Shown here: positions 1 through 5,949 of the stretch, piece after piece | Position numbering within the stretch: the stretch's first letter is position 1 | How the letters are laid out: every line of letters starts with the position of its first letter | NCBI GenBank assembly: GCA_019419645.1 | Contig: DXZN01000038.1 | Span: 1-19,773, forward strand | DNA length: 19,773 nt | Reading direction: 5' to 3' | Source: Collinsella sp. | Lineage (GTDB): Bacteria; Actinomycetota; Coriobacteriia; Coriobacteriales; Coriobacteriaceae | Notes under the pieces: generated by a model | What the model was told of the DNA's origin: nothing | Databases searched by the model: none | What the model saw: only the letters and a program-made list of their open reading frames with translations | Position numbers and translations under genes: made by a program

Positions 1-57
1 ATTATTTTCCGGTTCGACGAACAGCCGATCGTGTCAAATTTGGTCTAACAGAGCCAA
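1..57. mobile_element. Terminus of an insertion sequence (left window edge, body lies outside)
   Basis: Positions 32-57 are the inverted counterpart of 19719-19744. The outer 18 bases (40-57, TTGGTCTAACAGAGCCAA) are identical, then two mismatched bases, then a matching TGTCAA. Read inward from the tip this is GGCTCTGTTAGACCAA followed by TTGACA, which resembles the GGCTCT-type ends of ISL3-like elements; the family is a guess. Sequence further inside (1-31) does not match the other edge, as expected for left versus right ends of one element. No transposase reading frame is visible in the window. Confidence 0.55.
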
Positions 58-534
58 ATGATTAAACTGTGTCGCGTCGATAGCCGGTTAGTGCATGGGC
101 AGACCGTGTTCTCTTGGTATCCAACGCTTGAAGCAAACGCTATTCTTGTGGTTTCAGATGAGTACGCCGCAAGCAAAGAGCGAATTCAAGCGCTGCGAAT
201 TGCAAAACCCGCTGATGCCAAATTGGTTGTCAAAAGTGTAGAAGATTCCATCGTGGCCCTTAACGGAAGCGCGGTGGATAAATACGAGCTAATTGTTGTT
301 GCGGGAAATGTACATGACGCCTGTGAAGTTGCGCGTGCGTGTCCAAAAATAACGTCTGTGAATTTAGGCGGCGCTCGACCGTTGGGGGATAGCGTAAAGG
401 AGCTTGGCCCTGCTGTGCGCCTTTCCCAATCCGATATTAATGAAATTAAGAAAGCCATGGCTGATGGAATCGAGTTCGAGGTAAGGCAGGTTGCTAGCGA
501 GAAAAAACGCATCGTAACAAGTTTTGATTTGTAG
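58..534 (+). CDS. PTS mannose/fructose/sorbose-family IIB component
   Basis: Cytoplasmic phosphocarrier of a mannose-family sugar phosphotransferase system. It would receive phosphate from a IIA domain and pass it to sugar during transport through IIC/IID. The protein is 158 residues, the usual length for a stand-alone IIB. The N-terminus has the family signature CRVDSRLVHGQ with the predicted phospho-accepting His13. It is followed 14 bases later by IIC and then IID, the normal B-C-D order. The start ATG lies directly after the IS terminus ending at about position 57, so no native ribosome binding site or promoter remains upstream. The coding part looks intact, but expression would depend on the IS end or on sequence outside the window. 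No IIA gene is present. Substrate cannot be told from sequence. Confidence 0.93.
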   Translation: MIKLCRVDSRLVHGQTVFSWYPTLEANAILVVSDEYAASKERIQALRIAKPADAKLVVKSVEDSIVALNGSAVDKYELIVVAGNVHDACEVARACPKITSVNLGGARPLGDSVKELGPAVRLSQSDINEIKKAMADGIEFEVRQVASEKKRIVTSFDL

Positions 535-548
535 GAAGAGGGAGAAAT

Positions 549-1325
549 ATGCTGCTTCAAGCTTTTCTGGTTGGTCTTGCCGCTGCGATAGGTCAATCGG
601 ATTATTTACTCGGTACTGCGATGGTCGAGCGGCCGATTGTCCTCGGAGCGATTGTCGGTATTTTTTTGGGTGATATTCCGACTGGCGTTATTGTTGGTTT
701 CCAGCTCGAACTCGCGTTCATGGGGGTCTGGCAGGTTGGTGCTGCCGTGCCGCCCAACGTAATTGTTGGTTCAGTTTTGGGAACAGCCTTTGCGATTACT
801 ATGGGTGCGGGTCCCGAGACCGCTCTGACTATTGCTATGCCCACTGCGGTGCTTGCCGGCATGTTTGACAGCCTTATGTATAGCGTTGTTACGCCTCCTA
901 TGGCTGTCTGGGCTGATCGTGGCGCCGAAAAAGACGACCCCAAAACGATTGCAGCCGCTATGTGGACCAATGGAATTCTCTACATCATTGCGCTTGGCTT
1001 GATTTGCGGCGTGGCTTTTTACGTTGGAAATGATGCTGTTCAGGCACTGATTGACGCCATTCCTGATTGGCTTACGAATGGGCTTACGATCGCAACGGGT
1101 ATTCTGCCCGCGCTTGGATTTGCGCAGCTTATGTCAATCCTGTCCACCAAGGAGCTGAGCTTCCTATTCTTTGGAGGCTTCTTGCTGAGTGCCTATCTAA
1201 ACATTCCGACGATCGGTATCGTGGCGTTTTCGCTGATCCTGATTGGGATTCTCAATATGGCTCACATTTTTATGCCTGCCAGTGCGGCGGTCGCTAAGGA
1301 GGTTGACGATGACAACGAATTCTAA
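549..1325 (+). CDS. PTS mannose/fructose/sorbose-family IIC component
   Basis: Membrane permease subunit of the same transporter; together with IID it forms the sugar channel. The 258-residue protein is almost entirely hydrophobic and Gly/Ala-rich, with the family-typical N-terminal run LLQAFLVGLAAAIGQSDYLL and a VGFQLELAFMGVWQVGAAVPPN-like segment around residues 49-71. The start is supported by a purine-rich GAGGGAGA just upstream. It overlaps the IID start by 17 bases, implying translational coupling. The short acidic tail (EVDDDNEF) is encoded over the IID start region. Length and composition match full-length members; no damage is seen. Confidence 0.92.
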   Translation: MLLQAFLVGLAAAIGQSDYLLGTAMVERPIVLGAIVGIFLGDIPTGVIVGFQLELAFMGVWQVGAAVPPNVIVGSVLGTAFAITMGAGPETALTIAMPTAVLAGMFDSLMYSVVTPPMAVWADRGAEKDDPKTIAAAMWTNGILYIIALGLICGVAFYVGNDAVQALIDAIPDWLTNGLTIATGILPALGFAQLMSILSTKELSFLFFGGFLLSAYLNIPTIGIVAFSLILIGILNMAHIFMPASAAVAKEVDDDNEF

Positions 1326-2169
1326 TGATGTTCTTGAGCTCTCGCCGGAGTCAAATAAATCGACCGATAAGAGAATAACCAAGAAAGACTTAAAGGCGTT
1401 ATTTTGGCGTAGCTTTCCACTCAACATCATGTGGAGCTTTGACCGACAAATGAACGTTGGTTTCTGCTACGACATGATTCCGGTAATCAAGCGGTTATAC
1501 GATAAGCCTGAAGACCGGATCGAGGCATATAAGCGTCATCTTGAGTTCTACAATATTCAAGTTACGTTTAATCCTCTGGTCGCCGGCATTGTGGCCTCCA
1601 TGGAGGAGGAGAACGCCAACAATCAGGACTTTGACACCGCCTCAATTAACGCCATGAAAGCATCGCTTATGGCTCCGCTTTCCGGTATTGGAGATTCACT
1701 GATTGCCAGTACGCTTCGCATGATTGCGACGGGCGTTGTGACAGGACTTTGCCTTTCGGGCAGTCTGCTCGGCCCAATCCTGTTCCTGCTTCTTTATAAT
1801 GTCCCAACGATCCTGATCCGCTGGTTTGGGCTTCAGTATGGTTATTCGCTTGGCAGTGGCATGATTTCGAAGCTGAACGATTCTGATGTAATGCACAAAG
1901 TTACGTCCGGCCTGGCGATTGTGGGACTAATGGTAGTTGGTGGAATGGTGGCGACCACCGTTGCAGTTACCACTCCGCTCGCTCTTAACTTCGGCGACAC
2001 CGCGTTTAAGTTGCAGGAAACGCTCGATGGGATATTCCCGGCTCTTTTGCCGCTCTGCGCGTTCGGGATCATGTGTCTTTGCAATAAGAAACAGGTCAAA
2101 ATTATTTGGCAGATTGTGGGCATTCTCGCTGCGGGTATTGTGCTCGGCGTCCTGGGGATTTTGGGCTAG
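1309..2169 (+). CDS. PTS mannose/fructose/sorbose-family IID component
   Basis: Second membrane subunit of the mannose-type PTS permease, 286 residues. The ATG at 1309 is chosen because AAGGAGG lies a few bases upstream inside the end of the IIC gene. A longer frame exists but has no such site. After a hydrophilic N-terminus (about 25 residues) come the family signature KKDLKALFWRSFPLNIMWSF (residues 26-45), a GFCYDMIPVIKRLY segment, an APLSGIGDSLI motif near 122-132, and membrane helices concentrated in residues 135-220 and 265-286. The stop codon overlaps the stop of the convergent GntR regulator within one CTAG, and no hairpin terminator separates the two genes. Confidence 0.93.
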   Translation: MTTNSNDVLELSPESNKSTDKRITKKDLKALFWRSFPLNIMWSFDRQMNVGFCYDMIPVIKRLYDKPEDRIEAYKRHLEFYNIQVTFNPLVAGIVASMEEENANNQDFDTASINAMKASLMAPLSGIGDSLIASTLRMIATGVVTGLCLSGSLLGPILFLLLYNVPTILIRWFGLQYGYSLGSGMISKLNDSDVMHKVTSGLAIVGLMVVGGMVATTVAVTTPLALNFGDTAFKLQETLDGIFPALLPLCAFGIMCLCNKKQVKIIWQIVGILAAGIVLGVLGILG

Positions 2170-2921
2170 AGAAGGCGTCCATCTTTTGAGATGCTGAACT
2201 CGAAGGACGATGCGTCTGCTCGCCAAACGGTTTTTGAATAGTGGAGCGGCATTTCATCGCAGGCATATGTGACGTGCTCGACAACGCTCACGGGGGCTCC
2301 AACGATATAACCGAGAAGGTTTGCTTCTTGGAGCCCCGCTATTCCTGCGGTGATTTTGAGCTTCTCAATACCGGTTGCGATGCTGTAATGGTTGGCGATC
2401 AGGTCGAAAAGACTGGCATTGTCTGTGAGAAGCTCCAGTAGTCCGGGCAGAGTGCCCTGCGTTGCATAAACGGTGTCGATGGCGCAGGGGGCATTTTCGA
2501 TATAAACCAAGCGCGCAACTCGTTGCACTACGGTTCCGTTGTCAATTTTGAGCTCCCGTGCAATGTGGGCATCAGCCTTGATCAAGCCTGTTTCCAGGAT
2601 GGACTTGGTTGTTTTATCGCCGTATTGGGGGTCGGAGCTCAAATTGAAAATGGTGCTTGTTCCTCGTTTCAGGGTGAGCTTCGATGGGTTTACGAATGTT
2701 CCCTTGCCTCGCAGGCGGTAGAGCAAGTTTTGGTCAATGAGATTCTGTACGGCGCGTCTTACGGTGATCCTGCTTACTTTGTATTGCTTGCAAAGCTCGG
2801 TTTCGGTGGGAATCTGACTGCCGCCGGGGAGTTCGCCAGAAACTATTTTCTTGAGGATATCGTTTTCAACGGTCTGATAGAGAAGCTCTGGCTGAGTGAG
2901 CTCGTCTTTTGCTGCAGGCAT
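2166..2921 (-). CDS. GntR-family transcriptional regulator (HutC/UTRA type)
   Basis: DNA-binding repressor or activator sensing a small effector. Residues about 12-77 form the GntR winged helix, with ILKKIVSGELPGGSQIPTE, the recognition segment KQYKVSRITVRRAVQNL and the wing RLRGKGTFV. Residues about 100-245 form a UTRA effector domain (VVQRVARLVYIENAPCAIDT, then the late conserved EHVTYACDEMPLHYSKT). UTRA regulators commonly sense sugars or sugar phosphates. The ATG at 2921 is preferred over an upstream in-frame TTG because AAGGGG sits just before it. The gene is convergent with the PTS operon and divergent from the hydrolase, so either may be its target; this is inference. A GTACAT/ATATAC dyad lies in its own upstream region. 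Confidence 0.92.
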   Translation of the reverse strand: MPAAKDELTQPELLYQTVENDILKKIVSGELPGGSQIPTETELCKQYKVSRITVRRAVQNLIDQNLLYRLRGKGTFVNPSKLTLKRGTSTIFNLSSDPQYGDKTTKSILETGLIKADAHIARELKIDNGTVVQRVARLVYIENAPCAIDTVYATQGTLPGLLELLTDNASLFDLIANHYSIATGIEKLKITAGIAGLQEANLLGYIVGAPVSVVEHVTYACDEMPLHYSKTVWRADASSFEFSISKDGRLL

Positions 2922-2950
2922 GGTGGGCCCCTTGGTCTTCAGTTTCTTTA

Positions 2951-2964
2951 GTACATAGATATAC
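2951..2964. promoter_or_regulatory. Possible GntR operator dyad
   Basis: GTACAT-AG-ATATAC is an imperfect two-fold element in the 124-base gap between the GntR regulator and the divergent hydrolase. Half-sites of the form GTAYAT fit the GT..TA..AC pattern known for HutC-type GntR proteins. It lies 30 bases upstream of the regulator start, a suitable position for autoregulation and for controlling the hydrolase promoter. Assigning it to this regulator is inference. Confidence 0.35.
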
Positions 2965-3045
2965 GACAACTGAGGACATCATAAGCCGTTATCTCAAAAG
3001 TTATGGAAATATCGATTTGGCGTTATCGCCGAGAGGGGATTTAAG

Positions 3046-4113
3046 ATGGGCAGACAATACGACGAGGCGTTGATTGGCGCCATCTCCGGTCGCTCGTTTA
3101 TAACCGAGAAGAGGGGGCTCGAGGTTCAAATTCGTCCGGTTCCTGATGATGAAAGAGAGCATGTGCTTGACCCACGAATTCTCGAGGTATCTCGCAAGAA
3201 GATGCGGAATGTTAGCATGTCTCCGAGCTGGACGAGCCTTATTGGAATGCGCCATCGCCCGGATAAGCCGACATACCGCCTACTCGATGGTGAGGTTCAG
3301 CGCGATGAGATCCTCATGGAGGCGGCCGATCGCTATATAGATTTATTCGTCTGGACGCCACCAAATCATAAGAAGGCAAGTCCAGCGCTTGTTTACCTGC
3401 ATGGCGGCGCGTTTATGGCGGGGAATGTTCTGCAATTTGAACATCAGCTCGAGTTCATCGCCGAAAAGTCTGGTGCAGTGGTGGTTTATCCAGAATACCG
3501 CTTGGCGCCGGAGACGGCATTTCCCGGGCAGATCGAGGATTGCGTTCTTGCTCTTGATTATGTGTGCGAGCATGCCGGGGATCTCGGAATCAATCCTCAT
3601 AAAATAATGGTCGCCGGCGACTCCGCAGGAGGAAGCCTTACTAATGCGTGTGTTCAGCTCAGGGGTGCTGGAGCTGTAGCCCATGCCTTCGAAATCTATC
3701 CTGAAGTCGACCTTGCGGGCGAACAGGGCGAGGGATATAAGGATTTTCCTGCGATAGCCGATCAAGAGGACGTTGCGCGTTTTCGCATCGACCATCTTCG
3801 CGATTCGGACGGCCCGATGGTCGAACTTTGTGCACACGGAAAAATGTCTCCTCATGACCCGTTGATTTCTGCGCTAATGCTTGAGGACTGCACTGATTTC
3901 CCCCCGGTGACTATCGTGACATCCGAATACGATCCGCTTCGTATCCCCGATGAAAAATGGGCTACAAAATTACGGTCTTCAGGAATCGATGTCGAGGTCA
4001 TCGAATATGCCGGATGTGACCATGGTTTCTTCGATCATTTTGGCGTGTACCCGCAATCGGAAGACGTGTGTTTGTTGATGGCTGAGAAGCTTAAAGAAAT
4101 GGCTGCACAATAA
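3046..4113 (+). CDS. Alpha/beta hydrolase, hormone-sensitive-lipase (HSL) type esterase
   Basis: Probable cytoplasmic carboxylic-ester hydrolase of 355 residues. No signal peptide is visible. The HSL-family oxyanion motif HGGAF is at residues 119-123 and YPEYRLAPE at 148-156. The nucleophile elbow GDSAGGS carries Ser193; the likely acid is Asp296 (SEYDPLR) and the base His326 (GCDHGF). All catalytic parts are present. The roughly 100-residue N-terminal region before the core is the usual cap region. GAGAGGGG lies upstream of the ATG. It is transcribed divergently from the GntR regulator, which may control it, and ends at a hairpin terminator 76 bases downstream. The substrate is unknown; small acyl esters or acetylated sugars are guesses. 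Confidence 0.9.
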   Translation: MGRQYDEALIGAISGRSFITEKRGLEVQIRPVPDDEREHVLDPRILEVSRKKMRNVSMSPSWTSLIGMRHRPDKPTYRLLDGEVQRDEILMEAADRYIDLFVWTPPNHKKASPALVYLHGGAFMAGNVLQFEHQLEFIAEKSGAVVVYPEYRLAPETAFPGQIEDCVLALDYVCEHAGDLGINPHKIMVAGDSAGGSLTNACVQLRGAGAVAHAFEIYPEVDLAGEQGEGYKDFPAIADQEDVARFRIDHLRDSDGPMVELCAHGKMSPHDPLISALMLEDCTDFPPVTIVTSEYDPLRIPDEKWATKLRSSGIDVEVIEYAGCDHGFFDHFGVYPQSEDVCLLMAEKLKEMAAQ

Positions 4114-4189
4114 CGTCTCTCGGCGATAAGGGACTGAAGTCGCCTGTGTTTCTGCATTCGTGGTTCTCAGTCTGATTAAAAATGAGGCT

Positions 4190-4228
4190 TGCTCCTTGCC
4201 CGAGTGGGTGGGGAGCAGTTTGTTTTTT
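4190..4228 (+). terminator. Rho-independent terminator after the hydrolase gene
   Basis: A 12-bp stem, TGCTCC at 4190-4195 pairing with GGAGCA at 4212-4217, extends inward through wobble pairs to CCC/GGG around a GAGT loop. It is followed by GTTTGTTTTTT. Position and orientation fit the end of the hydrolase transcript. Confidence 0.75.
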
Positions 4229-4364
4229 GTAGCGATGCGAGGCGAGTGCCGCGCACTTTAGATCGCCATTTTGCTTCGCTGTATACCACTTGACGTAATA
4301 AAAGAGGCAAGGGCGGTGCGAGGGCCAACAGTCATTCTAAGCTCGGATTCGTATTCTAAAAAGG

Positions 4365-4392
4365 TTGTTTCGGTTGCGCGGTACAATATAGC
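4365..4392 (+). promoter_or_regulatory. Candidate sigma-A promoter of the toxin-antitoxin operon
   Basis: TTGTTT (4365-4370) and TATAGC (4387-4392) are separated by 16 bases. Transcription would begin near 4399, just before the perfect dyad at 4406-4433, so a bound repressor would sit over the initial transcribed region. Confidence 0.35.
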
Positions 4393-4405
4393 AAAAAAGA
4401 ATGAT

Positions 4406-4433
4406 AAAATGAATTCGAAAAAGAATTCATTTT
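4406..4433. promoter_or_regulatory. Perfect 11-bp dyad, likely TA autoregulation operator
   Basis: AAAATGAATTC and GAATTCATTTT are perfect inverted copies around GAAAAA. The dyad ends two bases before the AGGAGG (4435-4440) of the antitoxin gene. Type II antitoxins of the Phd/YefM group bind such palindromes to repress their own operons. As RNA it would also form a hairpin next to the ribosome binding site. Confidence 0.6.
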
Positions 4434-4445
4434 TAGGAGGTATGT

Positions 4446-4766
4446 ATGCCTGCTTTGCAGATGCTCGACAACCTTGTTCCAATTAGCGATTTCAGCCACG
4501 GTAAGGGCTCGGCTGCATTTTCGAAGGTTGGGGACGACAATCCTGTTGTGGTTCTCAAACACAACAAGCCAGCGTTTGTGATTGTTACACCCGATGAATA
4601 TAGGGAAGCGAAGCAAGCGGAGGAGGACCTCACCTTGTTAACGTTGGCGCTTAAGAGAATGGCTGTGGCAAGTGACGATGCGCTTGTTTCCCTGTCTGAT
4701 GTTATGGAAGAGCTGGGTGTGAGCCAGGACGAACTCGATCAGATGGATGAGGTCGAGTTTGAATGA
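4446..4766 (+). CDS. Phd/YefM-family antitoxin of a type II toxin-antitoxin system
   Basis: A labile DNA-binding antitoxin, 106 residues, predicted to neutralise the adjacent RelE-type toxin and repress the operon. The N-terminal half has the Phd/YefM pattern: an ISDFSHGKGSAAFSKV region (13-28), then PVVVLKHNKPAFVIVTPDEY (33-52), the typical strand-turn-strand plus helix. The acidic C-terminus (SQDELDQMDEVEFE) is the likely toxin-binding tail. A strong AGGAGG is five bases before the ATG. Its stop overlaps the toxin start as ATGA, which couples translation and sets antitoxin excess. The family call is firm; the subfamily is not. Confidence 0.9.
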   Translation: MPALQMLDNLVPISDFSHGKGSAAFSKVGDDNPVVVLKHNKPAFVIVTPDEYREAKQAEEDLTLLTLALKRMAVASDDALVSLSDVMEELGVSQDELDQMDEVEFE

Positions 4767-5113
4767 GTGGGTACGAAGTCGCTTTCTACCCGGATGCTCT
4801 CAAGGATATTAAGCGTCTGGACGGCTCCCAACGAAAGATCGTCCTTAAGGCTATAGAAAAAATCAGAACGAACCCATTGCCGCAGAACGAAGGTGGATTC
4901 GGCAAGCCTCTTGGAAACAAGGCAGGTACGGATTTGACTGGCTTTATGAAGATCAAGCTCAGGGGAAGTGGCATTCGAATCGTGTACCGCCTCATCAGAA
5001 TTAAAGAAAAGATGGCCATCGTAGTGGTAGGCGCTCGCGAAGACATGGAAGTCTACCGAACTGCTCAGAGACGAGAACTCGATTTCGAGAAATGGGCGGA
5101 AGAGAATATCTAG
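4763..5113 (+). CDS. RelE/ParE-superfamily toxin of a type II toxin-antitoxin system
   Basis: A small basic toxin of 116 residues. The opening YEVAFYPDALKDIKRLDGSQRK is the usual RelE/ParE first strand and helical hairpin. The core strands follow: KPLGNKAGTDLTGFMKIKLRGSGIRIVYRL (about 48-77), then MAIVVVGAREDMEVYRTAQRR. The phrase KLRGSGIRIVYRL with Arg/Tyr residues fits ribosome-dependent RelE mRNases, while ParE gyrase poisons share the same fold, so the target is not settled. It is longer than E. coli RelE (95 residues), with a C-terminal tail (ELDFEKWAEENI). The start overlaps the antitoxin stop by four bases. A terminator lies 35 bases downstream, making a closed two-gene unit. Confidence 0.9.
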   Translation: MSGYEVAFYPDALKDIKRLDGSQRKIVLKAIEKIRTNPLPQNEGGFGKPLGNKAGTDLTGFMKIKLRGSGIRIVYRLIRIKEKMAIVVVGAREDMEVYRTAQRRELDFEKWAEENI

Positions 5114-5148
5114 CTTTAACGATGAACGACGAGTGAGCGTTGGTGGGG

Positions 5149-5178
5149 CCCTGACGAATTAGATTCGTCAGGGTTTTT
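5149..5178 (+). terminator. Rho-independent terminator after the toxin gene
   Basis: Perfect 11-bp stem CCCTGACGAAT / ATTCGTCAGGG with a three-base TAG loop, followed by TTTTTC. This is a textbook intrinsic terminator. Confidence 0.88.
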
Positions 5179-5266
5179 CGCTGAACCAATTGCCTTCAGC
5201 CTCCGTTGACCTTTCCTTCCAATTCATCAGCCAACGTACGTCATAGCAATCCCCGGTAGGTCGCAG

Positions 5267-5354
5267 GGCGCTTCGCGGGCGGGCCAGGCTTTATCTTCAC
5301 TCCGGTTGCTTCGCAAAGTCGTTCAGATAAAGCCTGGCCCGCCCGCGAAGCGCC
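5267..5354. repeat. Long perfect palindrome, 30-bp arms with 28-base loop
   Basis: Arms 5267-5296 and 5325-5354 are perfect inverted copies, GC-rich outside (GGCGCTTCGCGGGCGGGCC) and AT-richer inside (CTTTATCT). The loop holds a small nested TTGC-TTC-GCAA hairpin. No T-tract follows on either strand, so it is not an ordinary terminator. It lies about 95 bases before purE and 89 bases after the TA terminator. Size and shape suggest a dispersed intergenic repeat or MITE-like element, but no second copy exists in this window. Confidence 0.8.
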
Positions 5355-5380
5355 ACAAAGACCGCAGGGACGGGAGCAGC

Positions 5381-5398
5381 TATACTACTCTCAGTAGT
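5381..5398 (+). promoter_or_regulatory. Probable purE promoter -10 with overlapping small dyad
   Basis: TATACT (5381-5386) is a good -10 hexamer about 64 bases before purE; no clear -35 is seen. A perfect ACTACT-CTC-AGTAGT dyad (5384-5398) overlaps it and could be an operator. Confidence 0.4.
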
Positions 5399-5449
5399 TA
5401 AGGGTCGCGGATCCGCCGCGTCGCCGCTCTCAACAGGAGGTCTTTGTTT

Positions 5450-5914
5450 ATGGCAGATCAAAAGCCGGTCGTCGGGATCATCATGGGTTCCAAGTCCGAT
5501 CTGGGCGTTATGGAAGGCTGCACCGCCGAGCTCGAGGCGCTTGGTGTGCCCTATGAGCTCGTCATTGCGAGCGCACACCGCACGCCGGCGAAGGTCCACG
5601 AGTGGGCCTCGACTGCCGCCGATCGCGGTATCAAAGTGATTATCGCCGCCGCCGGCAAGGCCGCTCACCTGGGTGGTGTCGTGGCTGCCTTTACGCCGCT
5701 GCCGGTCATCGGCGTGCCTATGAAGACGAGTGACCTGGGCGGCATGGATTCGCTGCTGTCGATGGTGCAGATGCCTTCGGGCGTGCCCGTGGCCTGCGTT
5801 GCCATCAACGGCGCCAAGAACGCCGCCATCTACGCCACGCAGATTCTGGGCGCTTGCGACCCCGAGTACCGCAAGGTTATCGAGAAGATGAAGCAGGAGA
5901 TGGCCGACGCCTAG
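5450..5914 (+). CDS. purE: N5-carboxyaminoimidazole ribonucleotide mutase
   Basis: Cytoplasmic enzyme of de novo purine synthesis that converts N5-CAIR to CAIR. The 154-residue length is typical of class I PurE. Recognisable motifs are VGIIMGSKSDL (8-18; phosphate-binding SKSD), ASAHRTP (40-46; His43 in the active-site loop) and AAAGKAAHLGGVVAAFTPLPVIGVP (67-90; His73). The usual GGAAHLPG is GKAAHLGG here, a modest variation. The ATG at 5450 is chosen over a TTG six bases upstream because AGGAGG (5435-5440) is well spaced for it. No purK partner is in the window. The sortase gene follows after 35 bases on the same strand and is probably co-transcribed. Confidence 0.95.
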   Translation: MADQKPVVGIIMGSKSDLGVMEGCTAELEALGVPYELVIASAHRTPAKVHEWASTAADRGIKVIIAAAGKAAHLGGVVAAFTPLPVIGVPMKTSDLGGMDSLLSMVQMPSGVPVACVAINGAKNAAIYATQILGACDPEYRKVIEKMKQEMADA

Positions 5915-5949
5915 GCGTTCCGCCGTTTCACCGCAGTATAAGGAGAGCC

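Larger units (their letters stand above)
4114..4445. other. Intergenic region between hydrolase and toxin-antitoxin operon
   Basis: This 332-base gap holds the hydrolase terminator (4190-4228), a candidate promoter (4365-4392) and the TA operator dyad (4406-4433). Between about 4229 and 4364 I see no convincing gene, repeat or structured RNA. Short reading frames there lack ribosome binding sites and overlap the TA start. Confidence 0.6.
5114..5449. other. Intergenic region between TA operon and purE
   Basis: This 336-base gap contains the TA terminator (5149-5178), the 30-bp palindrome (5267-5354) and a probable purE promoter area (5381-5398). The stretch 5179-5266 shows no gene or structure I can support. 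Confidence 0.6.

Noticed and set aside
1243..1308. Longer start for the IID gene
   Set aside because: The additional residues lie wholly within the IIC gene, do not resemble the IID family start, and the AAGGAGG site belongs to the ATG at 1309.
2241..2951. Plus-strand open frames inside the GntR gene
   Set aside because: They are antisense shadows of a clear GntR/UTRA protein, without initiation signals or recognisable domains.
4271..4486. A 71-codon plus-strand frame before the antitoxin
   Set aside because: It starts with TTG, runs across the TA promoter, the operator dyad and the antitoxin start in another frame, and lacks a ribosome binding site.
5267..5354. CRISPR repeat or tRNA-like element at the long palindrome
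   Set aside because: There is only one unit, no spacer array and no tRNA cloverleaf features; it is a simple long hairpin.
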